Notes: a model not told the origin generated them from the letters alone. A stretch of DNA of 54,887 bases from Pseudomonadota bacterium (GCA_021832305.1 JAKBLB010000014.1:1-54887), one strand, 5' to 3'; positions 18,948 to 28,987 are shown, numbered from the stretch's first letter. Translations and numbers: made by a program.

Positions 18948-20330
18948 ATGCTGAATCTGTTCAATACGCTTACCCGTCGGACCGAGCCTTTTGTCCCCAT
19001 CGAGCCTGGTCGGGTGCGCCTGTATGTTTGCGGCATGACGGTGTATGACCGCTGTCACCTGGGCCATGGACGCATGCTCGTCAACTTTGATGTGCTCTAT
19101 CGCTGGTTACGGGCGTCCGGTTATGCGGTCACCTATGTGCGCAACATTACCGATATCGATGACAAGATCATCGAGCGGGCGGCGCAGAATGGGGAACCCA
19201 TCGAGGCCCTGACCGAGCGCATGATCGTGGCCATGCAGGAAGATCTGGCACGTCTATGGGTATTGCCGCCGACCCATGAACCCCGTGCCACCGAACATGT
19301 GCCGGGCATGATCCGATTGATCGAAATGCTGATCCGGAAAGGTTTGGCTTACCCAGGGCGGAATGGGGATGTCTACTACTCGGTGCGGGATTTTCCAGAC
19401 TATGGCAAGTTGTCCGGCAAGTCTCTCGACGATCTGCGGGCAGGTGAGCGCGTGGCGCGGGATGAGTTCAAGCGCGATCCCCTCGATTTCGTGTTGTGGA
19501 AGAGCGCCAAGCCTGGCGAGCCCCGGTGGCCTTCTCCCTGGGGGGAGGGGCGGCCGGGCTGGCATATCGAATGCTCGGTGATGAGCGAATGCTTTCTGGG
19601 CACCCATTTCGACATCCATGGAGGCGGTCACGATCTGCAATTTCCGCACCACGAAAACGAAATAGCCCAGAGTGAGGGGGCCCATGGGCACGCCTTCGTC
19701 AATGTATGGATGCACAATGGTTTTCTGCGGGTGAATGATGAGAAAATGTCCAAATCCCTGGGTAATTTCTTTACCTTGGCGGATATCTTCGAAAAATTCC
19801 ACCCGGAGGTGGTGCGCTTCTTTCTCCTGCGCGGTCATTATCGCAGTCCTCTCAATTACACCGATGGTCATCTGGAGGATGCCCGGCAGGGATTGAATAC
19901 CCTCTACACGGTATTGCGGGATCATCCTACGGTTCAAGGGGGTGTCCCGGACTGGGCCGGGGTGGCTGAAAGGGCCTTCAAGCATGCGCTGGACGATGAC
20001 CTGAACACCCCGGAAGCCGTGGCAGTCCTTTTTGGTCTGGCCCATGACGCCCATCGGGGCGAGGTGGGGGCGGCCCAACGCCTGCGTACTCTGGCCGAGG
20101 TACTGGGGTTGCTGAACAGCGCTCCGGTCGAGTGGTTCCAGAAGGGGGCGGGTCTGACTGTGCAGGCCGGGGATGAGGATCGGGAGCGTATCGAGAGGTT
20201 GGTGGCGCAACGGCAGGCGGCACGGGTGCAGAAAGATTTCGCGACCGCCGACCAGATTCGTCAGGCCCTCCTGGCGGAGGGGATCGTTCTCGAGGATAAG
20301 GGGGGGATCACCCAGTGGCGGCGGTCCTGA
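18948..20330 (+). CDS. cysS: Cysteinyl-tRNA synthetase
   Basis: A 460-residue class I synthetase that charges tRNA-Cys. The signatures are [17 protein letters not shown] (zinc-binding cysteine plus the HIGH-equivalent HLGH), [10 protein letters not shown] and [11 protein letters not shown] (zinc and substrate site), and KMSKSLGNF. The start [15 protein letters not shown] matches the family; an upstream in-frame ATG would add 14 residues without a ribosome-binding site. Length is normal. It is divergent from the TPR gene and convergent with dnaJ. Confidence 0.97.
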   Translation: MLNLFNTLTRRTEPFVPIEPGRVRLYVCGMTVYDRCHLGHGRMLVNFDVLYRWLRASGYAVTYVRNITDIDDKIIERAAQNGEPIEALTERMIVAMQEDLARLWVLPPTHEPRATEHVPGMIRLIEMLIRKGLAYPGRNGDVYYSVRDFPDYGKLSGKSLDDLRAGERVARDEFKRDPLDFVLWKSAKPGEPRWPSPWGEGRPGWHIECSVMSECFLGTHFDIHGGGHDLQFPHHENEIAQSEGAHGHAFVNVWMHNGFLRVNDEKMSKSLGNFFTLADIFEKFHPEVVRFFLLRGHYRSPLNYTDGHLEDARQGLNTLYTVLRDHPTVQGGVPDWAGVAERAFKHALDDDLNTPEAVAVLFGLAHDAHRGEVGAAQRLRTLAEVLGLLNSAPVEWFQKGAGLTVQAGDEDRERIERLVAQRQAARVQKDFATADQIRQALLAEGIVLEDKGGITQWRRS

Positions 20331-20331
20331 A

Positions 20332-20366
20332 CCGTTCAGCCCTCGCTCTTGCGCGGGACTGAACGG
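20332..20366. terminator. Hairpin between convergent cysS and dnaJ
   Basis: CCGTTCAG (20332-20339) and CTGAACGG (20359-20366) are perfect 8-bp arms, extended inward by CCC/GGG across a single bulged A. It sits exactly in the 47-bp space between the two stop codons and can form in both directions. There is no long T-run, so it is a bidirectional terminator candidate rather than a textbook one. Confidence 0.5.
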
Positions 20367-20377
20367 CAACGCTACGC

Positions 20378-21508
20378 TCAGGTTTGGAAGAAGTCGCGCA
20401 CCTTGTCCATGAAACTCTTGGTGCGGGGACTGTGGGTGTCGTTTCCCCGGGTTCCTTGCTCCAGTTGACGCAACAGTTCTTTTTGAATTTCGGTCAACTT
20501 GACCGGAGTTTCTACAACCACATGACACATCAGGTCACCCTGGTTGCCTCCGCGCAGCGCTTTGATTCCCTTGGAACGCAGGCGAAAAACCTGGCCGGTC
20601 TGAGTTTCGGCAGGAATTTTCAGCTTGGCCTGACCCTCCAGGGTGGGGATTTCGATTTCCCCTCCCAGAGCGGCGACTGCGAAACTGATGGGCATTTCGC
20701 AATGCAGGTCCGTGCCTTCGCGCTGGAATACGGGGTGGGGACGGATCTGGACGACTACGAATAGATCGCCCGACGGACCCCCGGCTTGCCCCGGTTCGCC
20801 TTCTCCGGCTAGACGAACACGGTCACCATGGTCGATGCCGGCAGGAATCTTGACGGACAGGGTTTTATGCTTTCGGATTCGTCCGGCGCCATGGCAGTCG
20901 GGGCAGGGCGAGGTGATCGTCTTGCCGCTTCCGTGACAGACTGGGCAAGTTTGCTGGATGGAAAAAAATCCTTGCTGCATGCGCACCTGACCCTGTCCGC
21001 CACAGGTGGAACAGGTGCTCGGGCTGGTCCCCGGCTTGGCGCCACTGCCCTTGCAGGTGCCACAGTTTTCCAGGGCGGGAATGCGGATCTGTGTCTCGGT
21101 GCCGCGTGCGGCTTCTTCCAGGCCGATTTCCAGGTTGTAGCGCAGATCGGCTCCCCGGTACATGCCGCCGGTTCGGTTACCTCGTCCGCCTCCACCGAAA
21201 ATATCGCCAAAAATATCGCCAAAGGCATCGGAAAACCCACCCATCCCCGGACCGCCCCCAGGTCCAGCGGCACCCATTTGGGGATCTACGCCCGCATGAC
21301 CGTAGCGGTCATAGGCTGCACGTTTATCCCCATCGGACAGGATTTCATAGGCCTCCTTGACCTCCTTGAACAGAGCCTCCGACTTGGCGTTATCCGGATT
21401 TCGGTCCGGATGATGTTTCATGGCCAATTTGCGATAGGCCTTTTTGATGTCATCCTCGGATGCATCCCGGTTGACTCCCAGGACTTCATAAAAATCGCGT
21501 TTGCTCAT
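20378..21508 (-). CDS. dnaJ: Chaperone DnaJ (Hsp40)
   Basis: A 376-residue type I DnaJ. The J domain has the HPD motif ([11 protein letters not shown]), followed by a Gly/Phe-rich region ([19 protein letters not shown]), four CxxCxGxG zinc repeats ([32 protein letters not shown]) and the substrate-binding C-terminal domains. It stimulates DnaK ATPase and delivers unfolded proteins. The start [11 protein letters not shown] is chosen over an ATG four codons upstream because GAGGAAAC directly precedes it. It follows dnaK in the same direction after 82 bp holding a strong hairpin. Confidence 0.97.
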   Translation of the reverse strand: MSKRDFYEVLGVNRDASEDDIKKAYRKLAMKHHPDRNPDNAKSEALFKEVKEAYEILSDGDKRAAYDRYGHAGVDPQMGAAGPGGGPGMGGFSDAFGDIFGDIFGGGGRGNRTGGMYRGADLRYNLEIGLEEAARGTETQIRIPALENCGTCKGSGAKPGTSPSTCSTCGGQGQVRMQQGFFSIQQTCPVCHGSGKTITSPCPDCHGAGRIRKHKTLSVKIPAGIDHGDRVRLAGEGEPGQAGGPSGDLFVVVQIRPHPVFQREGTDLHCEMPISFAVAALGGEIEIPTLEGQAKLKIPAETQTGQVFRLRSKGIKALRGGNQGDLMCHVVVETPVKLTEIQKELLRQLEQGTRGNDTHSPRTKSFMDKVRDFFQT

Positions 21509-21529
21509 GTTTCCTCTCAAATAAATTAT

Positions 21530-21560
21530 TGGGGAGTGGGGTTTTCACCCCCCTCCCCAA
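21530..21560 (-). terminator. Strong hairpin between dnaK and dnaJ
   Basis: TTGGGGAG (21530-21537) pairs with CTCCCCAA (21553-21560), and the stem continues with GGGG/CCCC around a short loop. Transcribed in the dnaK direction it is followed by an A/T-rich stretch (TAATTTATTT). It could partly terminate transcription or act as an RNA-processing site that lowers dnaJ output relative to dnaK. Confidence 0.5.
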
Positions 21561-21590
21561 CAACCTGCCTTCCCCGGGGGGGAGGGTTCT

Positions 21591-23519
21591 TTATTTCTTG
21601 TCTTTCACTTCCTCGAACTCAGCATCCACGACATGGTCTTCCTTACCGCCAGCAGAGGCGCCGGGTTCCTGGGCATGGACATCAGCACCGCCGGCGTTTG
21701 CATCGGCCGCGTACATCTTTTCGGCCAATTTATGGCTGGCTTCGGAGAGCTTCTCGGTGACGGCGGTGATGCGTGCCGTGTCCTGTGACTGGAGCGCATC
21801 TTCTGCATCCTTGAGCGCGCTTTCAATCCCGGATTTTTCTTCGGCTGAAAGTTTGTCGCCATGATCCTTGACGGATTTGGTGACGTTATGGACCAAACTT
21901 TCCAGGCCATTCTTCGCGTTCACCGCTTCCAGAATTTTCTTGTCTTCTTCCGCGTTTTCCTCGGCATCCCGGACCATACGCTGGATTTCATCTTCCGACA
22001 GTCCGGAGTTGGCCTTGATGGTGATCTTGCTTTCCTTGCCGGTGGCCTTGTCCTTGGCATTTACATGCAGGATCCCGTTGGCATCGATGTCGAAGGTCAC
22101 TTCGATCTGAGGCATGCCGCGGGGTGCAGGAGGAATGTCGCTCAGGTTGAACTGCCCCAGGCTCTTGTTCCCGCTGGACAGGTTTCGTTCTCCTTGCAGG
22201 ACATGGATGGTCACCGCCGACTGGTTGTCGTCGGCAGTGGAAAAGACCTGGGATGCCTTGGTGGGGATGGTGGTGTTCTTCTGGATCAGACGGGTCATGA
22301 CGCCCCCCAAGGTTTCAATGCCGAGGGACAGAGGTGTGACGTCCAGCAACAATACATCCTTGACGTCGCCTTTCAAGACGCCGCCCTGAATGGCCGCTCC
22401 GATGGCCACGGCTTCATCCGGGTTGACATCCTTGCGCGGATCGCGGCCGAAGAGTTCCTTGACCCGTTCCTGTACCTTGGGCATACGGCTTTGCCCACCT
22501 ACCAGAATCACGTCGGCGATGTCACCGATCTTCACGCCCGCATCCTTGATGGCCGTTTCACAGGGCTTTATGGTGCGGTCGATGAGTTCCTGCACCAGAC
22601 TTTCCAGTTTGGAACGGGTGATTTTGACCACCAGATGTTTGGGTCCGCTGGCATCGGCCGTGATGTAAGGCAGGTTGACTTCAGTCTGTTGCGCTGAAGA
22701 CAGTTCGATTTTGGCTTTTTCTGCGGCTTCCTTGAGGCGTTGCAGGGCCAGCACATCCTTGCGCAGATCCAGGCCGTTTTCGCGCTTGAATTCGTCAGCC
22801 AGATAATCGATGACGCGCAGGTCAAAGTCCTCCCCACCGAGGAAGGTGTCTCCATTGGTGGAAAGCACCTCGAATTGGTGTTCGCCATCGATTTCGGCGA
22901 TTTCAATGATGGAAATGTCGAAGGTTCCACCGCCCAGATCATAAACGGCAATCTTGCGGTCCCCTTCCTTCTTGTCCATCCCGAAAGCCAGGGCGGCAGC
23001 GGTCGGTTCATTGATGATGCGCTTGACGTCCAGACCCGCGATTCGTCCTGCATCCTTGGTGGCCTGGCGCTGGCTGTCGTTGAAGTAGGCCGGGACCGTG
23101 ATGACGGCTTCGGTCACTTCCTCACCCAGATAATCTTCCGCTGTTTTCTTCATCTTTTGCAAGACGGCGGCGGAGATTTCGGGCGGGGCCATCTTCTTGC
23201 CTCGCACTTCCACCCAGGCATCCCCATTGCCGGCCTTGACGATGGAGTAAGGCACCATGTGGATGTCTTTCTGCACCATCTCTTCTTCGAAGCGCCGACC
23301 GATCAGGCGCTTGACGGCGAAGAGGGTGTTTTTCGGGTTGGTGATGGCCTGGCGCTTGGCAGGCGCGCCCACCAGAACTTCGCCTTCTTCCATGTAGGCG
23401 ATGATGGAGGGGGTTGTGCGGGCGCCTTCTGCATTTTCAATGACTTTGGGTTTGCCGCCTTCCATGACGGCCACGCAGGAATTGGTGGTGCCCAGGTCGA
23501 TTCCGATGATTTTTCCCAT
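21591..23519 (-). CDS. dnaK: Chaperone DnaK (Hsp70)
   Basis: A 642-residue Hsp70. The nucleotide-binding domain starts [20 protein letters not shown] and contains [10 protein letters not shown]-type ([15 protein letters not shown]) and [14 protein letters not shown] motifs; the conserved interdomain linker [12 protein letters not shown] is present, then the substrate-binding domain and a C-terminal tail ending in [11 protein letters not shown]. It binds exposed hydrophobic peptides in an ATP cycle with DnaJ and GrpE. It is preceded by grpE (78 bp) and its own sigma-32 promoter candidate. Confidence 0.98.
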   Translation of the reverse strand: MGKIIGIDLGTTNSCVAVMEGGKPKVIENAEGARTTPSIIAYMEEGEVLVGAPAKRQAITNPKNTLFAVKRLIGRRFEEEMVQKDIHMVPYSIVKAGNGDAWVEVRGKKMAPPEISAAVLQKMKKTAEDYLGEEVTEAVITVPAYFNDSQRQATKDAGRIAGLDVKRIINEPTAAALAFGMDKKEGDRKIAVYDLGGGTFDISIIEIAEIDGEHQFEVLSTNGDTFLGGEDFDLRVIDYLADEFKRENGLDLRKDVLALQRLKEAAEKAKIELSSAQQTEVNLPYITADASGPKHLVVKITRSKLESLVQELIDRTIKPCETAIKDAGVKIGDIADVILVGGQSRMPKVQERVKELFGRDPRKDVNPDEAVAIGAAIQGGVLKGDVKDVLLLDVTPLSLGIETLGGVMTRLIQKNTTIPTKASQVFSTADDNQSAVTIHVLQGERNLSSGNKSLGQFNLSDIPPAPRGMPQIEVTFDIDANGILHVNAKDKATGKESKITIKANSGLSEDEIQRMVRDAEENAEEDKKILEAVNAKNGLESLVHNVTKSVKDHGDKLSAEEKSGIESALKDAEDALQSQDTARITAVTEKLSEASHKLAEKMYAADANAGGADVHAQEPGASAGGKEDHVVDAEFEEVKDKK

Positions 23520-23573
23520 GATGTTATTTAGCCTCTTCTCAAAAATTGGTGGGGAATACTTTAGGTTGTTCCT

Positions 23574-23602
23574 TAAATCGGGATGATTTTTACGGATTCA
23601 AG
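23574..23602 (-). promoter_or_regulatory. Sigma-32 promoter of dnaK
   Basis: On the minus strand CTTGAA (23597-23602) and CCCGATTTA (23574-23582) are 14 bp apart, close to the heat-shock consensus CTTGAAA-N11-16-CCCCATNT. The -35 overlaps the grpE stop codon. Start of transcription would lie about 45-50 nt before the dnaK ATG. Confidence 0.6.
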
Positions 23603-24167
23603 AGGGTGATTCCGCTTTTCCCTTTGAAACCGTGACCAAAGCCGGACGCAGAACCCGTTCATGCAGGATGAAACCCTTTTGCATGACGCTGATGACGTTT
23701 TGGGCCGGAATTTCATCGTGCTCCAGGGAAGCGATGGCCTGATGGCGGTTGGGGTCGAAACGTTGTCCTTCGGGGTGAATGGCTTGAATGTGAAACTTGT
23801 CGAAGACGCTGGTCAGTTGGCGGGCAGTCAGTTCCACTCCGTTGCGATAACTGTCGAGGGAGGCTTCCTTGACTTGTTGAGCGGCTTCCAGGCTGTCCAT
23901 GACGGCCAGTAATTCTCCGGCAAAACTTTCCAGGGCAAACTTGCGTGCCTGGGACAATTCGGTGGCGGTGCGCTTGCGCAGGTTTTCCATGTCGGCGCGC
24001 AGGCGCAAGCACTCGTCGTCCTTCGCACGCAGGGCATCTTCCGCCTTGACCAGGGCGGTTTGCCATTCTTCGGGCGAGGAGAGAGGGGGAAGTGCACTGT
24101 CTGCACCAGCGGAGGATGGATTTTCCGGGTTGGAAGAGGAAGGATCAATAGGTTCAGTGGTGGACAT
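23598..24167 (-). CDS. grpE: Nucleotide exchange factor GrpE
   Basis: A 189-residue GrpE, which releases ADP from DnaK. It has an acidic, low-complexity N-terminus, a long coiled coil (ALRAKDDECLRLRADMENLRKR) and the C-terminal beta-wing domain with FDPNRHQAIASLEHDE and NVISVMQKGFILHERVLRPA. Length is normal. It is followed by dnaK and preceded by hemH on the same strand, with a near-perfect sigma-32 promoter in between. Confidence 0.96.
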   Translation of the reverse strand: MSTTEPIDPSSSNPENPSSAGADSALPPLSSPEEWQTALVKAEDALRAKDDECLRLRADMENLRKRTATELSQARKFALESFAGELLAVMDSLEAAQQVKEASLDSYRNGVELTARQLTSVFDKFHIQAIHPEGQRFDPNRHQAIASLEHDEIPAQNVISVMQKGFILHERVLRPALVTVSKGKAESPS

Positions 24168-24204
24168 GCCGGACTCCCAGGGCTGAGTTGTGGATCACTG
24201 GCGG

Positions 24205-24233
24205 TACATGGGGCCAAGGATGCCGATTTCAAG
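24205..24233 (-). promoter_or_regulatory. Sigma-32 promoter of grpE
   Basis: On the minus strand CTTGAAA (24227-24233) is followed after 13 bp by CCCCATGTA (24205-24213), an essentially perfect heat-shock promoter. It lies directly after the hemH stop codon and about 40 nt before the grpE start, giving heat-inducible grpE-dnaK-dnaJ transcription independent of hrcA-hemH. Confidence 0.75.
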
Positions 24234-24236
24234 GGG

Positions 24237-25340
24237 TTACTGTGGGGCGCCCCGTTCCTGTGCCCGATTTTTTTGCGCAACTTGCTCCTCTGCCGTCGGC
24301 AGAGGATTGGGCAGCCAGCCGCCCAGATTATCCAGAGCGATACGCGTCAGGCTGTCCAGCCAGTCGGGATCGTCGTTGAGCGCGGGAATGTAATGATAGA
24401 CCTCGCCGCCGTGGTTCAGGAAAGTCGCTTTCACCTCCATGCCGATCTCCTCCAGGGTTTCCAGGCAGTCGGCCGGGAAACCGGGGCACAGGACCTGGAC
24501 ATGACGCACGCCCTCCCGGGCCAGTTGCTCCACCAGCGGGGCAGTGTAAGGCTTGACCCATTCCGTGCGGCCGAAGAGGGACTGGAAGGCAATGCGATAC
24601 TGAGGGGGTTCGAGGCCCAGGGCCTGCGCCAGCAAGCGTCCGGTCTTGAGACATTCGCAATGGTAGGGATCGCCCTTGTGGAGAGTGAACTGTGGTACTC
24701 CGTGAAAACTCATCACCAGCACGTCCGGGCGACCTCGTTCAGCCCAGAATCTCTCGACTCGCCCCTTGAGGGCACGGATATAACCCGGATCGTCGTGGTA
24801 ATGATGCACCGTGCGCACGGCGGGTGCATGACGCCAGCGCGTGAGGGCGGCAAACAGGGCATCCTGGCTGGAAGCCGTGGTGCTGGCGGCGTATTGAGGG
24901 TAAAGGGGGAGCAACAGGATCCGGTCACACCCGGCATTTTTGAGTTCTGTCACGCCCTGGGTCAGGGAAGGCTGCCCATAGCGCATGACGTAGCGCACCA
25001 GGGGAGGGTTGTCGGGGAAAGCGGCTTCGAGACGGGCACTCAAGCCCGCTGCTTGGGACGCCGTATGGAGTCGCAGCGGCGAGCCCTCCGGCTGCCAGAT
25101 GGCGGCATATTTTTTTGCGGACTGGGCAGGTCGGGTGCGCAGGATGACGCCGTGCAGAATCAGCCACCAGAGGAGACGAGGGATTTCCACCACGCGCGGG
25201 TCGCCCAGAAATTCGGCGAGATAGCGGCGCAAAGCAGACGCATCGGGCGCATCGGGTGTGCCCAGATTGACCAGCAGGAGACCGACGCGGGCCGTGGATC
25301 GTCCATGGATGAAGGAAGGTTCGGGCAGATAACGGGGCAT
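24237..25340 (-). CDS. hemH: Ferrochelatase
   Basis: A 367-residue ferrochelatase, which inserts Fe2+ into protoporphyrin IX as the last step of heme synthesis. Family signatures include VGLLLVNLGTPDAPDASALR, the catalytic histidine in MSFHGVPQFTLHKGDPY, and LCPGFPADCLETLEEIGMEV with the conserved glutamate. The C-terminal extension (PLPTAEEQVAQKNRAQ) is short and variable. It lies between hrcA and grpE on the same strand, a layout known from betaproteobacteria, 9 nt after hrcA. Confidence 0.96.
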   Translation of the reverse strand: MPRYLPEPSFIHGRSTARVGLLLVNLGTPDAPDASALRRYLAEFLGDPRVVEIPRLLWWLILHGVILRTRPAQSAKKYAAIWQPEGSPLRLHTASQAAGLSARLEAAFPDNPPLVRYVMRYGQPSLTQGVTELKNAGCDRILLLPLYPQYAASTTASSQDALFAALTRWRHAPAVRTVHHYHDDPGYIRALKGRVERFWAERGRPDVLVMSFHGVPQFTLHKGDPYHCECLKTGRLLAQALGLEPPQYRIAFQSLFGRTEWVKPYTAPLVEQLAREGVRHVQVLCPGFPADCLETLEEIGMEVKATFLNHGGEVYHYIPALNDDPDWLDSLTRIALDNLGGWLPNPLPTAEEQVAQKNRAQERGAPQ

Positions 25341-25349
25341 ATGGGTCCT

Positions 25350-26363
25350 TCAGTGTTGTGACAGTGCGCTAGAGAGCAGACGCGCAGTGATGTCGACGAT
25401 GGGAATGACGCGCTCGTAGGCCATGCGGGTGGGACCCACCACTCCCAGGGTCCCCACCACCTGTCCATCCACTTCGTAGGGGGCCGTGACCAGACTGAAT
25501 TCATCGAGCGGTGAGTGCCCCGATTCTCCCCCAATGAAAATTCTGACGCCCTCGCTGTTCTGGCTGGCATCGAGCAGTTGCAACAGACCGGTTTTTTGCT
25601 CGAAGAGGTCGAAGAGGCGGCGCAGACTGCTCAGGTTGCTGGCCATGTCGTTGCGGCCGACGAGGCGGGTTTCGCCACGCAGGACATAATCATCGGGTCC
25701 GGGCTTGAGGATCTCTTCGCCAAAGGCCAAGGCTTGGCTGGTGAGTGTGCGGATATCCGTCCGCAGTCCGTTGACCTCACGGCGCAGCGCGTCGACCACC
25801 CGGTCGAAGTCCTGACCGCTGCCATGTTCATTGAGGTATTGGGCGGCTTTGGCCAGTTGTTCGGTGGAGTAGTTCTGGTCTGTGATCAGGATGCGGTTCT
25901 GGACATCGCCTTCCAGGGTGACCAGAACGAGGAGCAGGCGGTTTTCCGAAAGACGCAAGAATTCTACGCGTTGGAAGCCTGTGAGACGACGTTTGGGGGT
26001 GCGCACGATGCCGGCAAAGGTGGTCAGTTCGGCGAGCATCTGGGAGGCTGCGGCCACCAGTTGGTGCGGGTCGGCCGGGCGCAGTTGCAGTTGGGAGAGG
26101 GTCGTGGTTTCCAGGGGCTTGATGGTCAGCAGGCTGTCTACGAAGAAACGATAACCACGAGGGGTTGGAATGCGTCCGGCCGAGGTATGGGGACTGGCGA
26201 TGAAACCCAACTCTTCCAGATCGGCCATGACATTGCGGATGGTGGCGGCGGAGAGGTCCATGCCCGCAAGGCGTGACAAGGCCCGCGAACCAACCGGTTG
26301 CCCCTCGTCAATGTACTTTTCCACCAGGGCCTTGAGCAGTGCCCGCGCGCGATCGTTTAACAT
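25350..26363 (-). CDS. hrcA: Heat-inducible transcription repressor HrcA
   Basis: A 337-residue HrcA. The N-terminal winged helix contains the usual VGSRALSRLAGMDLSAATIRN segment in two parts (GSRALSR and SAATIRNVMADLEELGFI), then HTSAGRIPT and RGYRFFVD, followed by the GAF-like dimer domain and a conserved C-terminus (GVVGPTRMAYERVIPIVD). HrcA represses class I heat-shock genes at CIRCE elements, helped by GroEL. The start MLNDRARALLK is taken as in other HrcA proteins; an ATG three codons upstream (26372) is equally possible because neither has a clear ribosome-binding site. No CIRCE element is seen in this window. Confidence 0.94.
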   Translation of the reverse strand: MLNDRARALLKALVEKYIDEGQPVGSRALSRLAGMDLSAATIRNVMADLEELGFIASPHTSAGRIPTPRGYRFFVDSLLTIKPLETTTLSQLQLRPADPHQLVAAASQMLAELTTFAGIVRTPKRRLTGFQRVEFLRLSENRLLLVLVTLEGDVQNRILITDQNYSTEQLAKAAQYLNEHGSGQDFDRVVDALRREVNGLRTDIRTLTSQALAFGEEILKPGPDDYVLRGETRLVGRNDMASNLSSLRRLFDLFEQKTGLLQLLDASQNSEGVRIFIGGESGHSPLDEFSLVTAPYEVDGQVVGTLGVVGPTRMAYERVIPIVDITARLLSSALSQH

Positions 26364-26435
26364 GCCGACCATTTTAACTGAAATATGTTCTAATTCCTTT
26401 TTGCATCAGACCGGCTACTCAATTCAGGAAGTTTC

Positions 26436-27302
26436 ATGACCCAACCAGGATTCAATCGTATTGGTATCGTGGGCAAGGCCGATCCCCAGGGTTTGCACGC
26501 GCCTCTGGCCCGTCTCCTGTCGCTCCTCGCGGAACGGAACTGCCCGACGGTTCTGGATCCCTGCTCTGCCCTGGCCTGCGGACAGGCGGGCGTTCCCCTG
26601 AACGAGTTGGCTGCGCAAGTCGATTTGTGCGTGGTGTTGGGCGGGGATGGAACCCTGCTCAATGCCACCCGTGCACTGGCGCCCCATGCCGTTCCTCTGA
26701 TCGGCATCAATCTGGGGCAATTGGGGTTTTTGACGGACATTCCGGCCCAGGACCTGGAAGATCGTCTCAGCCAGGTGCTGGACGGCCATTACACCCTGGA
26801 GGATCGCATCTTGCTGGCGGCTCGTCTGACCCGCTCTGACGGAAGGGTGAGCGAGGCCATGGCCCTCAACGATGTGGTGGTGGCCAAGGGAGCGCGGGGC
26901 AGCATGATCGAGGTGGAGGTTTTCGTGGATGGGAACTTCGTCTACAATCTGCGCGCCGATGGCCTGATCCTGGCCACCCCTACGGGGTCCACGGCCTATG
27001 CCCTGTCCAGTGGCGGCCCCATCGTCCACCCTGGCTTGCAGGCTCTGGTATTGACCCCCATCTGTCCCCATACCCTGAGCAATCGTCCGGTGGTGTTGCA
27101 GCAGAGTGCACAGGTCGAGATGATCCTGCACAAGGGAACCGGGGTCTTTGCCAGTTTCGATGTGCAGGACCAGATCCTCCTCGATCCCGGAGATCGGTTG
27201 AACGTTACCTGTGCCCGGCAATCCGTACATCTGATCCACCCCCCGGGATATGACTATTTTGCCATGTTGCGCGAGAAATTGCGTTGGGGCACGCGTTTTT
27301 AG
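26436..27302 (+). CDS. nadK: NAD kinase
   Basis: A 288-residue NAD kinase producing NADP from NAD and ATP. The GGDGTLLNATR motif (with the catalytic aspartate), LNDVVVAKG and TPTGSTAYALSSGGPIVHP motifs are all present. AGGAAG precedes the ATG. It is divergent from hrcA and followed by recN after 8 nt, a usual betaproteobacterial arrangement (hrcA/nadK-recN). Confidence 0.96.
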   Translation: MTQPGFNRIGIVGKADPQGLHAPLARLLSLLAERNCPTVLDPCSALACGQAGVPLNELAAQVDLCVVLGGDGTLLNATRALAPHAVPLIGINLGQLGFLTDIPAQDLEDRLSQVLDGHYTLEDRILLAARLTRSDGRVSEAMALNDVVVAKGARGSMIEVEVFVDGNFVYNLRADGLILATPTGSTAYALSSGGPIVHPGLQALVLTPICPHTLSNRPVVLQQSAQVEMILHKGTGVFASFDVQDQILLDPGDRLNVTCARQSVHLIHPPGYDYFAMLREKLRWGTRF

Positions 27303-27310
27303 GAGAAGGC

Positions 27311-28987
27311 ATGCTGGTTGCACTGCGTATTCGCGATTTTGTCCTGGTGGATCGATTGACCCTGGAATTGGGTCGTGGATTTACTGTTCTGACCGGGGAA
27401 ACCGGTGCGGGCAAATCCATTTTGCTGGATGCCCTGGCGCTGATACTGGGCGAACGGGCCGATCCGGAGGCCATTCGGCAGGGCGCGTCACGGGCCGAAT
27501 TCGAGGCCCATTTCGACGTTTCTCCCACTTCTCCGGCGGGGCAATGGCTCGAGGAGCAAGCCTTGGCCAGTGCCGAAGGCGAATGCCTGATACGGCGAGT
27601 GGTGGAACGCAGCGGCAAGTCCCGTGCCTTCATCAACGGGAGCGCCGTGACTGCGACCCAGTTGCGAGCCCTGGGCGACCACCTGATCGACATTCATGGC
27701 CAGCATGCCCACCAACGCTTGTTATTGCCCGTGCACCAGCGGACATTGCTGGATACCTTTGGGGTGCATGACGAATACCGGCAATTCGTACGCCAGGCTT
27801 GGCAAGACTGGGAAGACGCCCAGAGAGGCTGTGCCGAGGCGCGCCAAGCGCTGGCAGCGGCGGCCGGGCAGCGCCAGATGCTCGAAGATACCCTGGCATT
27901 GCTGGCCGATTTGACGCTTCACCCCGGACATTGGGCGGCGTTGCTGGCTGAACACGCGCGTCTTGCGCATCGTGCGGATCTGGTCCAGGGGGTGGACGAA
28001 ACGGTTCGGTCGCTGGAGGAAGGGGAAAGCGCGGTGCGACGCCAGCTTTTGAAGTGTGAACAACGCTTGGCCCAGTTGGCATCCCACGACAGCCTCCTGA
28101 TTCCCTGGGCCACTCTGCTCGAGTCGGCGCGTATCCAGGTCGAGGAAGTACTGGGTGAATTGCACCGTTATGCGCGTGCTCGTGAAGAGAACGAGGAGCG
28201 CTTGCCGCAGGTTGAAGAAGAGATGCAAGCCTGGCACGCGCGCGCACGCCGTTTGCACGTTCACCCCGAGGATTTGCCCAAACTTTTCGCTGACACACGC
28301 CAAGCCCTCGAGGCGTTCGCAGCCCTGCCCTCCCTGGAAGTTCTCGAGAGGCAGGAAGTTCAGGCCCGGCAAAGGTATGACGAGGTGGCGCGGGAATTGA
28401 GCCGACAACGTCATCATGCAGCGTCGCGTCTGGGAGAGGCAGTGAGTGCCAGCCTGGCGGATCTGGCCCTGGGCCAAGGGCGCTTCGAGGTTGCGCTAAG
28501 CGAACTGGAACGACCCGGGCCCGAGGGGCGAGAGCGGGTCGAGTTTCAACTGGCAGCCCATGCCAGCCAACCCCTGGGCCCCCTCGCCCGGATTGCGTCG
28601 GGCGGAGAATTGTCGCGTCTGGGTCTGGCCCTGCAGACCCGCCTGGCGCAGGGAAGCGCAGTGCCCACCCTGATTTTTGACGAGGTGGACAGCGGCATCG
28701 GAGGGGGAGTGGCTGAACGGGTCGGGCAGTTGCTGGCCGCGCTGGGGAATCACCATCAGGTGCTGTGCGTGACCCATTTGCCTCAGGTGGCGGCTTGCGC
28801 CCAGCAGCATCTGAAAGTCAGCAAGGCAGTGCAGGGGGGGGTGATGACCAGTTCAGTCCGGATCCTGGACGAGGTGGGGCGGGTAGAAGAAGTGGCGCGC
28901 ATGCTGGGGGGGGTGACGGTCACAGCGACCGTGCGTGAGCATGCCCGGGAATTGTTGCAACAGGAAAAAAAGCGCGCTCAGCGATAA
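27311..28987 (+). CDS. recN: DNA repair protein RecN
   Basis: A 558-residue SMC-like ATPase of double-strand break repair. Walker A GETGAGKSILLDALAL is at the N-terminus, a coiled-coil centre follows, and the C-terminal half has the ABC signature IASGGELSRLGLAL and Walker B TLIFDEVDSGIGG. The start MLVALRIRDFVLVD has AGGAGAAGG in front of it. Length is normal. Its 3' end overlaps the convergent mnmC by 10 nt. Confidence 0.96.
   Translation: MLVALRIRDFVLVDRLTLELGRGFTVLTGETGAGKSILLDALALILGERADPEAIRQGASRAEFEAHFDVSPTSPAGQWLEEQALASAEGECLIRRVVERSGKSRAFINGSAVTATQLRALGDHLIDIHGQHAHQRLLLPVHQRTLLDTFGVHDEYRQFVRQAWQDWEDAQRGCAEARQALAAAAGQRQMLEDTLALLADLTLHPGHWAALLAEHARLAHRADLVQGVDETVRSLEEGESAVRRQLLKCEQRLAQLASHDSLLIPWATLLESARIQVEEVLGELHRYARAREENEERLPQVEEEMQAWHARARRLHVHPEDLPKLFADTRQALEAFAALPSLEVLERQEVQARQRYDEVARELSRQRHHAASRLGEAVSASLADLALGQGRFEVALSELERPGPEGRERVEFQLAAHASQPLGPLARIASGGELSRLGLALQTRLAQGSAVPTLIFDEVDSGIGGGVAERVGQLLAALGNHHQVLCVTHLPQVAACAQQHLKVSKAVQGGVMTSSVRILDEVGRVEEVARMLGGVTVTATVREHARELLQQEKKRAQR

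Noticed and set aside
24060-25361. A 433-codon plus-strand frame opposite hemH and grpE
   Set aside because: It spans two confident genes on the other strand and shows no homology I recognise.
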